Shown piece after piece: positions 36,283-48,659 of a stretch of 64,000 nucleotides of DNA. Below the pieces are notes generated by a model. It was not told where the DNA came from and made no database searches. It was given only the letters and a program-made list of their open reading frames with translations. Source of the DNA: Porpolomopsis calyptriformis (Eukaryota > Basidiomycota > Agaricomycetes > Agaricales > Hygrophoraceae); NCBI GenBank assembly GCA_951640195.1, contig OX621164.1, forward strand, positions 2,275,098 through 2,339,097. The letters are read 5' to 3'. Position numbers and translations under genes: made by a program. Position 1 is the first letter of the stretch, and every line of letters begins with the position of its first letter.

Positions 36283-39200
36283 TCATACACGATTGTAATT
36301 TGTAAGAAGCATTTGAGTGTGAATCCATATATCAAACACAGTAGTCCTCCCATCCATTAGCATACACTCTTCTCGCAAGGCATCTTGTAACCAACTATTT
36401 ATGTCAACTATGATTCTCAAGTCACAGGTGTGAATATCGAGGGCTGGTGGGGTTTGCATACCACCGGAAGACACATTTAGTGTAAACTTGTGACACAATT
36501 AGGCTATAACTATAAGAAGAAGAACAGAGCTCACTTTGAAATGGATGGAGGGATCTAAAGGCAACAAATCCGAATCGGAGATCGCACAGAGCAAAAGCGT
36601 CGCACGCATCAGAGGGTAATTCCGTTCCTTCTCGAAAGCCTCCTCAGGTATGTGAGTCCCTCTTAGTTGTGCGGGATGGCCAACTCCATGCAGCCATCGT
36701 AAGAGATGGAACTGGAACATGCTCCTGAGCAGGTCATGGAGTTCCGATTCAACTATATCAGTTGTGTAAAATTGGATCCTCTCAATAATCTCGCTAATCT
36801 GGGTAATGCGACGGTTACACATAGCAGCTAGGAGCTGTCGACCATAGTTGGGAATCTCGGTATCACGAAAAGTCTGTAAAGTTGAATTCACCAGCTTGTA
36901 TGAGTGACGAAGAGGGAGGAGAATGATAACCTCAAATAATTCTTGTGATCCCAAGTGCACATTGAAACCTTCCCGAAATGCCTGAAATTCACTACTTGTC
37001 CAGGGCTCACAATCACCGAGAAGTACCGCTTCGATCAATGCTTGCGTGGTATGACTATGGGCTTCAAGCGTCCGAGGTGCAGTGTAAGGAGTAAACTAAA
37101 CAACAGTCAGCACATTGTGGGGAAGACGACAGCTTGGGTTTACATCAGATATATCCAGGTACTGCACCAACAGCTGGGAAACAGGATGCTGATAATCACT
37201 TGCAATTAGATGGTCCGTAGCATCAAACTTGAACCAGGGATGCAGCACTTCGGCTGAAGTGGGGTCCAGGGCACGGATATAATCAATGCTGTGCGGGAGA
37301 CCGTCCTTTTCATAGACAAGCGCATAGAACAGCCATGGAGTGATTGGATCTGGAGTCAGCCCGAGGACTAAGATGTGCAATGCACACCAAAAACCTGTTG
37401 CCCAAAACAGGTCCACGCATGGCGAGGCAGAAAATCAATAAAATCGGGGTTGATAGAAGTCACCTCGAAGGCCAAAGATGGGCTTTTTGGTGAGAAGCTT
37501 TACGCTGGTGCGCAGAATGGCACGGTTTGGGCTGTCCCCAAAAGCCTGGGTGAATGAGCCGCTGGTAGAGATTGTAAGCAATAAAGTATAAGGCGAGTTT
37601 GTGTGATGCGTACATTTCTATACTGTGGAAGCATTGCAGGAATGTGTGCAATGGCTGTTTCTCGCACCTTACACCATCAGGTGGGGTAAAGGTGAGATCC
37701 TCTTGGGTCGTCGATGATCTCTTGAGGAACATAAGAAGTTGTAACAAAGCATCCGCAACTGCCTCAACAGTTGGACCAGTCACCTTCAGCCCATCACTGA
37801 AGGGTCCCCGGCTGGTGAGCCGGTACACGTGGGACTGCCATTCTTTAACTGAATGGGGCGATGCCCTGGCGATGGTCACAGGATCGGGAGGGCTCGTAGT
37901 TCTTGAGAGTTGTGTCAGAGGGTTAGGAAGTAAGCGGTTCGGTGAAGACTGAGAAGTGTCGGAAAGAGTCGCAAGACTCGTTATTGATGTAGCATTAGGA
38001 GTGGGGGTGCCAAGGCGAGGTCGCGATTTGTGTGAGCCAGCGAGAGTGCTGGGGCGAAGCTGCGATTCGGGTGAGCCAATGGGAGTGCCAGGATGACGCT
38101 GCGATTGGGGCGGGTCATTGGGAGTGCCGGGGCGACGCTGCAATTCGCGTGGGCCAGTGGGAGTGCTGGGCTGAAGCTGCAATTCGCGTGAGCCAGTCGT
38201 CCGCTGATATACGATAAACTCACCAAGTCTTCCTCCATCCGTCGACGGGTTGCGGGACGTTGCGTCCCAGAACCCTAATATAGAATTTAGTACGCATCTT
38301 GGATATTCCGAACTGTACCGACCTGGGATAACGTCTGGGGTCGCACAGTAACACCAGAACTCTTGGGCAATAATGTACGATCCTGAAAAAGGGAGATGAG
38401 AGTGTCGCGGCATAAGAGACATGCAAAATTTACTTGTACCCTCGTGGGGCAAGCGTCATCACACCTCCCACTCCTGTTCCTGGGCGTCCTTGATACACCC
38501 TGTAGCCCCCTCCATACCTGCCATGGAAAACAAGGATGAGGCTGTGTGTCGTTTTCCACAGGCCCAGTGAGGCTAGTAAAGCGAGGTGCTTTTTAAACGT
38601 CAGCATAAGTAATGACAAGAAAAGGCTTGGACTTACCGAACAAAAGAAGAGGTCGAAAATCGTTGTAACATGGATTGCTCACTGCTTTGGCATCCACGAT
38701 TGAGAATATGAAATCTCTTCCCATAAGACCTGCAGATTTGAATGAACAACGGTTTCCCTGCTCTGCTCCCCTTCCGGACAGCAGTACCCATGGCCAATTA
38801 AAGTAAGTGCATTGAGAAAGGTTGGACGGTGGTGTGAATCTAAAGGCAGATACGATTCGCGATTCTCCAAGTTGCTCTGTAATCTGTTGAAATACTTGCA
38901 ACCAAACTTCCCCCTGAGGGTCAGTGGGTAGCGAAACCCCGCAGAGCAACCTGAACCTTTCAAGAGTATCCAGGACCAACATGAGGTTGTCAATGCTAAA
39001 ATTGTATTTCGGACTCATGTTGTTCTGCTCAGAAAGCTACAAAAAATCAAGTATTGCGCACAGGATTGAGAGAAGTCTTACCGGGAATGGCAGGCAAACT
39101 GCCAAAAATTCCTTCCGTGCAGGTGCGAGGTTGTTCACAGCCTGTAGAGTTTGCAAACTTAGCCTGCCGACGCTCCCCCTCCCGTTACCTCCCCTCCCGA

Positions 39201-39576
39201 TTCCTCCCCTCCCGTACCCTCCTCTCCTGTTCCCTCTCCCATTACCTGCCCTGACACTCCCTCTCCCATTCCATATGGTCTCCCCACTGGGAAACACACT
39301 GCGATTTCCACTACTAGAAGAACCAGGGGGAGTTCGACCTCACTGTATGGAAAGATTGCATCTTGCGAGCGTAGCAGCCGAAGTGAAATCGGGCATAAAG
39401 GCTTCAACTGGGCGTTGCGACACATTACGAGTTGCGGAGTTGGTATGCGAGAGTGCATTTGGTCCGGAACCTCTCTCAGGCAATGAACGTGTAGGGGGAT
39501 TAGGGAGTGCGAGCAAATTAGATGCGGTATTGTTTGAAGTGACTATGGCACTGGGAGCACGTTTCCTACCGAGCAA
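36283..39576 (-). CDS. Uncharacterised multi-exon protein with RGG-like and 13-residue repeats
   Basis: Minus-strand blocks join through short GT-AG introns. N-terminus from 39576 (MLGRKRAPSAIVTSNNTA), then a Gly/Arg stretch (NGRGNRRGGYGRGGIGRGGN), an exon 39018-38640 (FSIDNLMLVLDTLERFRLLC, TPPSNLSQCTYFNWPWVLL), an exon with PRCVLNSILGFWDATSRNPS followed by five 13-residue Pro-rich repeats (38004-38197), then EDLTFTPPDGVRCEKQPLHT, FWCALHILVLGLTPDPITPW, GFNVHLGSQELFEVIILL, FQFHLLRWLHGVGHPAQLRG and a C-terminus ending FDIWIHTQMLLTNYNRV. The final part is faintly reminiscent of HECT-like agaricomycete proteins, unproven. Two in-frame TGAs may be decayed CGAs. CpG is well preserved compared with neighbours, so it may be younger or less methylated. 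Confidence 0.5.
38004..38197 (-). repeat. 39-bp coding minisatellite, five copies
   Basis: Encodes five successive 13-residue units such as TGPRELQRRPGTP, NDPPQSQRHPGTP and IGSPESQLRPSTL. Length is a multiple of three in every unit, so the frame is kept, which argues that the tract is or was translated. Confidence 0.8.
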
Positions 39577-39589
39577 CGATGACAGGTGA

Positions 39590-41464
39590 AAAGGAACTCA
39601 CGGAAAAATACTGTGAGAGATCCATGAATGAGAGCACAAGCACATCATGTGCATAGTCCAATTGTCGTTGTCATTTTGCTGTTGGAATATTCAGATTCCA
39701 GGAACACCGTTGCAAGAGAACATACTAGATAAAAACCACTACATAACACTTGTGGATGGCTGCCACGATTATGCGAAAAATTGTGCTGTTCAAGGAGTCG
39801 ATGCTGCCACCATGGGTGACCACAGAGGCAAATCTCCTCAGGATTTGTCGGACACTGTTAACAGAAAATTTCAGCACTAAGGCTATTGCGCAAGATAGGG
39901 ACCAACGGATGAATAGGAGCTAGGCGTCGCGAAACCACCACACTCGCATTTGTGACAAATGCATTCTGCTCGTGGGTGTAGCATTTTGAATGAGGTTGGA
40001 GGAAAACAAAGGTTGCTCAGATCTTTCCGAAATAGCAAAGACCTGCGTATTTTTAGAGAAGTTGCAATCGCGATTGCAGAGTCGCAAATGTAATTGGACA
40101 CATCATTGTACTTGTGTCTGCTGTAGGCCGACTCCGCAAAATTCCCACAGCGATCCCAACCTTTCCGACGATGGGTGGACGCACTGCGACTGCCTCTACA
40201 GGCTTCAACCTGCCTCAAAGTCTGCACTTACAGTATTATTAAATCGCTCTCTGCGATTCTAGCACCAAGGTCATTGATATTCGATAGCATATAGCGGTGA
40301 CCTCCCACTGTGGCAATATCCCCTGGCATGAATCGCCGTTACCAATGTGGGGAAAGGTTTTATCAAGAATGTTGGCCTTTGATCCTTCCATGAATTGTGA
40401 TTGGGCCTTGCAATTAAAAGCTGAAAAAGAGTGTCGGGGTGTTTGTCTAGAATGTCCGAGGTATTTCGGTGGCAGTGACAGATGAAATCACTTTCTGAAG
40501 GAAGCAAAGTCACCTTGCTGATCAACGTGAACCTTTCAACTCAAGCTGTGGTTGTACCGATCACCCCCTGGAAGGTTGAGGGTAATGTCGCAGAGCTGGT
40601 GGTAGGTCAAGGAGCGCTGGCCAGGAATAATTTACAGATCGGGCAATAAGGGAAGGGGTATCGATGCCTTCAACGGGGAGTTTTCTCTCTCAATCTGTGT
40701 TACACACAATGCTCTGCCGGGTCGCATGAAGATATGGGTTTATACCCTTGTGGTTACCATTCGCCTTTGTCAACACCACCACGAGTGGCCAATTTTATTC
40801 GCATCAAAAAATGAATTTCTACAGTATATTCAGTCGCACCATCAGTGTTAAGGTCGCGGGGATCGCGGGCTTATTCCAACTCTGATACGACGAAGTAAAT
40901 GTCGCAACCGAGGTCGCAGAGGGGGAGGCGAAATCGAAATGCATTCCAGAATCGCGGGTCCTTTGCCAAGAGGGGGAACTATTCTTGGAATGGACAGTCA
41001 TATGATGGCCATACAATAGACCCAGAACCTTTGGGTCTGATGTATTTGTGTAACATTGGGGATATTTCGGTCCCTATAAGTATACATATATTTTCAACCA
41101 TCGCTCATTGCTGAGGACCTCTCACCATGCATCGCCGCACCCTGACGCGGCGTGTATGACCAGCCCGAATCCGCGCTGATGGGATTTCCCCAATCACTTC
41201 CCCACAACCCTGACCCCGACCCGTGTCAATCTCTCCTCTCAACACCACTGCCCTCAGGACAGAAGGTTAATTGAGCATTCGATTGACATGAATTCCTCTG
41301 ACCTATTGAGTAGATTCGATCCGATCGCCCTCCCCCATATCGATTAGCAACGACGGTGATTATATCTTCCCCTTTCCAGATCCCATCCCAGACTGAATTG
41401 TCCTCCAGAGCATACGACACCTTCTCCGACTTTAAGCTCTCAAGAACCTTCGGGGCCAGTCCTC
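39590..41464. other. CpG-rich stretch without a supported gene
   Basis: Only short frames. The DNA is unusually rich in TCGC/GCGA words (for example around 40060-40090, 40850-40960) and contains a 16-bp perfect palindrome TGCAATCGCGATTGCA at 40063-40078. It may be promoter and 5' DNA of the downstream plus-strand genes or the end of a mobile element. Confidence 0.4.
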
Positions 41465-42697
41465 TTGCCCTTAATCAGTTTTGTTCAAGGGGATTTTAAA
41501 GATGTGCTTGATCGCCTTGTGTCGCAACAAGGCCCCTCTAGCATCATACCAGACAAGGATCGCACACCTTCGCCAATAGTGCGCAGTGAAGCGCCATCCC
41601 CCATGCGGGAGGACCCTCCTGATGGAATCTGGGGTGGATTTACGATCCCACCTTCCCCACCTCACGCAAGTTCTCCAACCCTTTCGCAGCAAGAACCCAA
41701 CCACACATCCTCTGTACTTTTCAGGCTACGGCGCGATTCGATCAGTTTCAGGACCTCCTACCTGGAGCACGATCTTCAACTTCCTCACCGGCCGCACTTT
41801 ACGACGCTATTCCATCAAGCTACAGGACCCCTCTCCCAAGTCGGCTGAGTGCTCGCAAAATGGTCCTCGAGCCATCACGCAATGGTTGGGTCATCCCCAA
41901 AGCCAATTGATGTTGCGACCGAACACTACTGCGACTATCAATCGCAATACTGAAGTATCAGTTGCCTTGGCCTGCTGCTGAATGGGCCTGAGGATCCTCG
42001 TATCGAGCCTGTGCCCGACAACATCAAGAAGCAAGAATTCTACCTTCGCATCGGTCTGGAACAGCATCACCCCCTCTATGTAATCTACATTGTCGATGAG
42101 GTAGATTCTTCTTGCCACAGTTACTACCATACTGACACGACTCACCACCAGACTAGTATAACATTGCTTCCAGATGACGTTAATGAAATCGATGATCCGA
42201 AAGCTCCAAAGGGCGACGAAAACAAAATCCGATCGGCTTACCTGGTCCAATCAATCGCGATTGATGTTATCAAAAGCCAGGGGTACAGTCGTGCCTATGT
42301 TATGTGCTTCAAGTATCGCTTATTTGAAGACGTACAAAAACATCTTCAACCAGGCGGCACTGTTAAAGATTGCGACTTACTTGATTGGATCAAAGAGAAG
42401 CCAAGCACTTGGAAAAATGTCAAAACCAAAGCTCGCTCTGCGATAGCTTCGATGGACAAACTCCGTATCCACATGGCACAGGAGCCCCTTTGCAGGGCTT
42501 CGCAGGATGATTACCTCGTTCTAGAGGCATTATTGGGTGGCCCCCTGTTCCCACACTCTCTTGATCCTCACGAACATCAGAGTGTACCTGGAACGACCCC
42601 TTTGCAACTAACCGCGCAAAGCAAGGCCATCCGCTTGGCCATCCTTGGTTTGGACAGAATCAATACCCGTGTGACACTTTGGGATTATTATCAATAA
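41465..42697 (+). CDS. Uncharacterised gene upstream of the integrase-core gene
   Basis: A clear C-terminal exon, about 42000-42697, encodes PRIEPVPDNIKKQEFYLRIG, LYVIYIVDEVDSSCHSYYHT, DVNEIDDPKAPKGDENKIRS, HLQPGGTVKDCDLLDWIKEK, AIASMDKLRIHMAQEPLCRA, LVLEALLGGPLFPHSLDPHE and ends RINTRVTLWDYYQ. Upstream blocks (41465-41848, and 41586-41981 in another frame with GPPTWSTIFNFLTGR) are probably earlier exons or a frameshifted part. No domain recognised. It has few stops, and keeps CpG. It lies 381 bp upstream of an integrase gene in the same orientation, so both could belong to one mobile element or simply be neighbours. Confidence 0.45.
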
Positions 42698-43078
42698 CCC
42701 CTGCTTCAGTTGGCCAAAAATCAGTTAGCCAAAAATCGTAGATAGCTGTAGATTAATTGTAAGTAGGTGCGGAAACCTTTCCCAATGTTTACTTCAATGC
42801 TAAGGAGGTATCGCTTGCTCATCCTTATTGCGATTTATGATAATTGAATTGAAAAAGATCAATAAGTCGATAACAACCTTTCCTAGTCCACGGAATGGCC
42901 CACTATCCACAGGCACAAGCACGAGACAGGGTGAGCACATGTGACGTGGCGCTTCTCTCATTCCTGGTCTGTTCTCTTCTGAGCCTGTTGACCTCTTGAT
43001 CTCGCCGACCACTCTCAATTTCGCCCAATCTCCCTCTTGTCACTTTTCACTGGCATCTACCCTCGCTACAACCCCTAA

Positions 43079-44890
43079 ATGAGCCAGCGATTGGATGTGT
43101 TGCGTGAGGCCTACCACGATTTGGCACAGCGCTTGCAGGGCAAGGTGCAGATGTGTGTGGGACATACCCGTTACCTCCGTTTACTTCAAAATGAAGTATT
43201 CAGAATGTCGACCGCAGCCGAAGAGGTCTGTCTTTGTATTCGCGACCTTCAAACATCTCATGTTACTGCATATTTCAGAATCGCGAAATCTTTCCAATTG
43301 AGGAGTACCGCACTCTTTGTGAGAGTATCGAATACATGTTGCACCACCTAGACGAAGCTGTCCATCAAGCATCTGATCAACCAGATGAACCAGGATTGGT
43401 TGTGAGCGAATATGAACATACTGGGTGATCGGGATGTCCTTGCATAATATTCGATCGCCGTTTCTTGGAATCTGCGCTGGAGCTTCGTGGTCCCGCCGCT
43501 ATCGCCAGCGTCTTCAACTGTAGTCCTCGAACTGTAAGGAGGAGAGCCATAGAGTATGGATTCCTGGATGTCAATGAATCACCTTTCCAAAACGTTGCAC
43601 AGGAGGATGGATCCATCTCCCGCATTTGGGTTGGCAAACCAAGACATACCCGGATGTCCTTACTGTCGGATGATGATCTTGACAAAGTCGTCGTCGAAAT
43701 CCTTAGAAACTTTCCACACTATGGTCGACGACTAATCGATGGCCACCTTAAGAGTCAGGCCTTTGTATTCCGATGAAGAGGATTCGGGAGTCCCACCTGC
43801 GTGTTTACGGACCACCCCACCAGTTTGGCCATAGGGAAATCACGAGAAGGGCTTACAATGTCCCAGGTGTCAACTCCCTCTGGCACCACGACGGTCAACA
43901 CAGTCCGTACCGCCCACTTGATTGCTCGTCGCGCCCCTCATACCTTCATTCACAGGGCTAATCCGATATAAATTAGTTACTCATGCTTTTATTGATGGCA
44001 AATCTTGCTTTGTCACAGGCGCCAGAATACACAACAATAATCATGCATCTACAGTGTTGCAGCTATTCATCGAGGCAACGCAGCATGGAATTCCAAGGAG
44101 AATCAGAGGTGATCACGGTACCGAAAACATTGAGGTTGCGAAGTGGATTGACGAATACCATGGCGCACCTTCTTATATCTGGGGGAGGTAAGTTTACATC
44201 AATCTGTATGTCTCCGCCCTCATGGTACCTGTCAGGAGTGTCCACAACACTCGAATTGAGAGGCTATGGTTTGATTTCACGGAAGGAGTGGGAGCCAAAT
44301 GGAAGGAGTTTTTTGTTAACTTAGAAGCTTGCGATGGTCTAAATCCCGAGCTCCAGACCCACATTTGGCTCCTCCATTGGCTATTTCTCGATGCCATCAA
44401 TCAAGATGTTGAAGAGTGGGTAGTATCATGGAATTGTCATGTCATTTCCATCCGAGGTGGACCATACCGAAGCCCAATGGATCTCTTTATGTTTGGATTG
44501 ATACATGATGGGCCTCGGGGAATCCACCACCTTATCAATGGAAGTAGGGAGAACGAGACTAATGATCTACCTGAGGACGAAACATCAAACCCAGCTGAAC
44601 GCGGTACTGACTGGGAGGCCTTGCTGGGCCGTGATGCTATTCATCACTTATATGCAAATAACCCTCACAACTTGGATGACATCGAGAATATTGTTAATCA
44701 GAGTGAGCTACCTGTGCATATGTCGGAGGTACACTGTGAGGTCGAAGAGGATATTTTTGGAGAGGAATTCATTGTTGCTCTGAGGGAGAAGTTGCGAGAG
44801 AGTCCTGAAATTGATCTCACTTCTAGGAGTATGATTGCCCGTCAATTTATTTGGCAGAGAGTATTGGGGATTTACCAAGAGCTATTGTAA
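43079..44890 (+). CDS. DDE integrase-core domain protein with introns
   Basis: Exons in order: MSQRLDVLREAYHDLAQRLQ (43079), EEYRTLCESIEYMLHHLDEA, ESALELRGPAAIASVFNCSP with a helix-turn-helix-like SPRTVRRRAIEYGFL, DDLDKVVVEILRNFPHYGRR, VPGVNSLWHHDGQH, an intron ending CATTCACAG, LVTHAFIDGKSCFVTGARI, RIRGDHGTENIEVAKW, YIWGR, an intron GTAAGT…CTGTCAG, SVHNTRIERLWFDFTEGVGA and a long C-terminus. The DDE acids are at 43890 (D), 44111 (D) and 44258 (E). This matches the integrase-core family common in Agaricomycetes, whose cellular role is not known to me. A frameshift near 43260, a stop near 43428 and a break near 43760 suggest mild decay or unseen introns. Confidence 0.7.
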
Positions 44891-44938
44891 TTAATGTAAC
44901 ATATCAGCAAAACCTGATTTTGTATTGCAAGCAAGCAC

Positions 44939-45092
44939 TAAAAGATGGAGGTAAAATAGCATGGAGGGTGATGTTGGAATCACCCTTGGGTTTTGTACAT
45001 ACAGCACAGCCATGTGCCTGTGTGCTGGCACTAATCTGGCCCACTATCCTGAGTAAGTTGAAATAGCATAACACTACATACACTATGGGAAG
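44939..45092 (-). repeat. Copia LTR fragment
   Basis: Minus strand reads as the 3' two thirds of the Copia-1 LTR (…CTGTGCTGTATGTACAAAA…CATCTTTTA), with CpG sites mostly changed. Its 5' third is missing. Confidence 0.8.
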
Positions 45093-45815
45093 TAAAATCA
45101 ATGATAAGTAGTGATTTCATCACTGTTAGGGCAAAAAGTAGTAACTAAGTCACTGTATTCTGCACTCACAAGTATTCAGTGAGTGTCCATTGGCACTTCT
45201 TTACAGTGACTTGGTCACTTAATCACTGAAAAGAAGATATACATTTTTGCAGTTACTTTCATTCATTGACTAGCCTCACTGAATCTGAGTTGGTGGTGTA
45301 CATAGGATTGGAAGATCAAATAAAACTCTATCTATTAATGTATTTCTTCATCATCCCCTGAGATCTCTGAGTCTGAGTCTGAATTCTGCTCATCATTGGT
45401 GATAAACATGCCCCTCGCAAGTCCCACATTCCAGTTGATGATACCCCATCTACCCCTGGTTAATACCTAGCCCATGGCACCACAGATGTTTGTGATATCA
45501 GTGACAATGGGTGCTAGATTGTGTGTGAAGTTTGTAATGATACAGGCTACATCCCTGCCTTCAGTTCTCTAGGGTGTGATGAGTGTGAGGATTTAGATCC
45601 TACCCTGAAGGTTACCCCAAACACTCTCTATCCCCAAATGACATGCTAGGATCTATTCCAAAACTCCATAGTTGATTGTATTCACTTCTTTGCCATGTTC
45701 TCTAATGAAAATGATTTCAAACTATGTAATTAGAAATAACCAATTAGCTTGGGATCACTGAATGTGTTTATGCACCCAAATGTATGAATTGTTCTGATAA
45801 GACTGACCACACCTT
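45093..45815. other. AT-rich stretch, no supported gene
   Basis: Contains repeated CACTG/CAGTG words and the palindrome GTGACTTGGTCAC near 45210. On the minus strand an acidic C-terminus-like frame (SDSDSEISGDDEE) near 45370 suggests the end of a decayed transposase, but nothing upstream identifies it. Confidence 0.35.
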
Positions 45816-46251
45816 TGTCAGAGATATATTTTTTCTTTTCCTTTGCTTATCTATCCTTGTTTACATCAGACAGTTTACACCAATAGCTGCTTAGCCACCC
45901 AAGCTCTGCTTAGTAATAGAAGGTGACCAAGCTATACCTATATTTAGTCTACCATCACTTTCTTTATCATTCCATGTGACTCATCCGTAGTCACTACAAC
46001 TTATTTATATTTAGACTCATACATAGTTATTATGACTCATCTGTAGCTAAGACTCATATGTAGTCGCTATGACTCACACATAGTCAGTATAACTTATACA
46101 TAGTTAGTATATAAAGCCAGCAGTAGATAGACTTAGGATAAGTCTGTTTCTTTCATTAACACCCTAATTAGTAGTCTCCCAACTCTTTGAAGACCCTATA
46201 CTCAGAGTCTGAAGTAAAACCTTGCAATCAACCCTAGACTGCCATCTAACA
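45816..46251 (+). repeat. Solo LTR of the Gyp-C family
   Basis: 436 bp, TGTCAGAGATATATTTTTTC…TGCCATCTAACA, aligned to the Gyp-C 5' LTR at 61553-61911. Flanks ACCTT (45811-45815) and GCCTT (46252-46256) are a 5-bp target duplication with one CpG-to-CpA change. It is 77 bp longer than the Gyp-C LTR because of extra repeats in its upstream half. Confidence 0.85.
45977..46116 (+). promoter_or_regulatory. TGACTCA repeats upstream of TATATAAAG in the LTR
   Basis: Exact TGACTCA at 45977, 46032 and 46070, with variants AGACTCAT between them, spaced 20-40 bases, end at a TATA box TATATAAAG (46108-46116). TGACTCA is the binding site of Gcn4/CPC1 and AP-1 type bZIP factors. The Gyp-C LTR has two exact sites (61711, 61751) and TATA at 61769. 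Regulation by a bZIP factor is inferred. Confidence 0.5.
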
Positions 46252-46345
46252 GCCTTAATAATTTCTATAGCCAAAACACAGCTCTGACTAAGTCCCCTCC
46301 ATGATGGATATGCATCCTACCCCACATAGGTATAACATGGGGTAG

Positions 46346-48659
46346 GTGCGCTACAATCACATCCTGTTGATGCCCAAGGAGGGTGGTGAAATATTTAATG
46401 ATTCTTCTTCACAGATCATTATTAGGCTGGTAGTCCTTGATGCAGGGCATTCGAAAAATATAACAGGTCTCACAACTGGAGATGTACTGTTTCACATCTC
46501 AACAGATGCACCAAAGCATCTTGTTTGCCTGTGAAGACCCCACTCCATCCCTTTGACCCCCCAGCTCACCCATGGGATACAATTACCATCAACCTCATAG
46601 GACCTATACCCGAGTGTCAAGGATACAATGCTGTCCTGACAATTGTCGATGCATTCTCGAAGGCAGTCAAATTCGAGCCCACACACATTGAGCTCAACTC
46701 TGAAGGCTTCGCCAAGATCATCTGAGATCATGGAGTCCCTTGACATATCATTCACGATCGCGATCTGCAATTTGTATCAAAATACATGACTGATCTCTTC
46801 CACCTCTTAGGCACAACTCAGAACATTTCCACTGCCTACCACCCACAAACTGATGGCCAATCTGAATGGATGAACCAAACACTCAAACAGTATTTACAAG
46901 TCTTCATCAACCACCATCAGGATAACTGGAAGGAATGGCTAGCGCTGGCCAAATTTTTATACAATAATTCTGTCTATACTACTACCACCCAAACTCCTTT
47001 CTACATCAATTACAGCTAACATCCCTGGTCAGGAAATGGCACCTGAAGAGAGGTCCAAAATGAATCCACTGCTCAATTCACCAAATGAATGAAACACATC
47101 TGTCAAGAGGCCGAATCTGCCCTTGGACAGGCCAATGAGAAAATGAAGACTAGTTACAACAAATGATCCTGATCTGCTTATGAATATTCCCCTGGAGACA
47201 AGGTCTGGCTCACTGCCATGAACATCAAGACCAATTGAGCAATGAAGAAACTCGACAACAAATGCTTCGGACCTTTCAAGGTTATTAAGAAAATTGGTTA
47301 TTCAGCCTACCGACTCAAGCTCCCCCATGAATGGATAGGTCTGCACCCAGTCTTCAATGAGTCCTATCTGTCCCCCTATTGTTATTCTTCCTTTCCAAAC
47401 CAAAAAGCTCCCCCTCCCCCTCCTCCTCTCCAATTGGATGATGAAACTGAATACGTTGTCAAGAAAATTCTGGATTCCTGGGTCTACCAAAAGCAACTCC
47501 AGTATCTGGTACACTGGGAAGGTTACACTAATGAGGGGGACACCTGGCAATCTGCATCTGATGTTGCACATGCTCAAGAGTTAGTTGACGAGTTCCAAAC
47601 TCTGAACCTGAAACGACTAGCTCTGAAACTTCAAATCTGTGTTATCTGTATAGATGATTTCTTCAGTATCAATGATTGCCTCTATGATCCAGTCACCAAT
47701 TCATATGGTGAGGGTTACAAGCCACCAACGATATCTGACAACATTAATGTTGTCATTCCACTCACACCCATTGAAGTTAATTATATCTTAGATTCTGACT
47801 TCAATGCTTCCGCTCTTCTCCCTCATCTTCCCTCTCATGTATGTCAAGCTTGGATCTATGAAGAAGGTCTGGTCAATGCCATCACCCTTGTTATGTGATT
47901 GGACAATCGTGGCCAAGTGCTCTATGTGTATCAGCTCACTCTCCCTCTTTCGGCTCTGGATATCCAACAATGTTATGGTCACTACCTCCCCACTATCCCC
48001 TGTTATGCTGATGCGATGTGGAGCCATCTGAGCTCTGGAATCTGCCCCAAGAGATGATGGGAGGCACAATAGAAAGGAGCTATCAAAGAAATCATAAAAA
48101 TCGAAGAAATAGAAGAAATCAGAAATTTGGAGCACTCTCTAGAGTGCTAGAGGCGGTCAAAGAGGCTCAAACATGAAGGACTAGACGTGGGACTATGGAA
48201 TCTATCTTCCTTCTCTATGATACAAACATATCTACAAGTAAATATATCTGTGAAAACAAAGATCCCTTTATATGCTATATAGTAAAGGGATGAGACTTCT
48301 GAACGAAGCCACCAGTGAATTGGTCAATGGAAACGATGAAAATATACACAATGGACGTCTGGCTATCAGATGCATCCTTTTATATGAGCTGCGATTGCGA
48401 ATCAAAGGATCAAGGAATTCGAAGAAATTCGGAGATAAATCACTGGACAGGAAGCCAAATTGCGTAGTCAGGGACATCGTAGCAGTGTAGTAGATGTCTA
48501 GGGGATCACATTGATATATAAAACATGTACTCTGGAGCTCAGGGGACCAAGGGGTCATATCAACATGCCATGCTGGCTCCTGCGAGACTGTTTAAGACAT
48601 CTCCAATGTCTATGTTAACCTCGCACAGACACAATTATGAAGGGAGAGTGATGTTATGA
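46346..48659 (+). pseudogene. Gyp-D integrase with chromodomain and long C-terminal extension
   Basis: Integrase core from about 46500: CTKASCLPVKTPLHPFDPPA, LIGPIPECQGYNAVLTIVDA, HDRDLQFVSKYM, STAYHPQTDGQSEWMNQTLK (E in SEWMN). Several in-frame TGAs. The C-terminal half 47242-47898 is open: GPFKVIKKIGYSAYRLKLPH, LHPVFNESYLSPY, then a chromodomain EYVVKKILDSWVYQKQLQYL, VHWEGYTNEGDTWQ (about 47448-47560). The frame then continues past one TGA (47899 side) and past solo LTR C to a stop at 48657-48659, inside the first bases of the 3' LTR. Protease, RT and RNase H are missing, so this is a 5'-truncated Gypsy. Confidence 0.8.
48009..48562 (-). repeat. Solo LTR C, TGATAC family, in Gyp-D
   Basis: 554 bp, ends TGATGCGATGTGG and GGTCATATCA. 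Left flank ATGC (48005-48008); right flank is AC then ATGC (48565-48568), an imperfect duplication. Removing it restores the reading frame from TIPCYA to MLAPARLF of Gyp-D. Confidence 0.85.
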
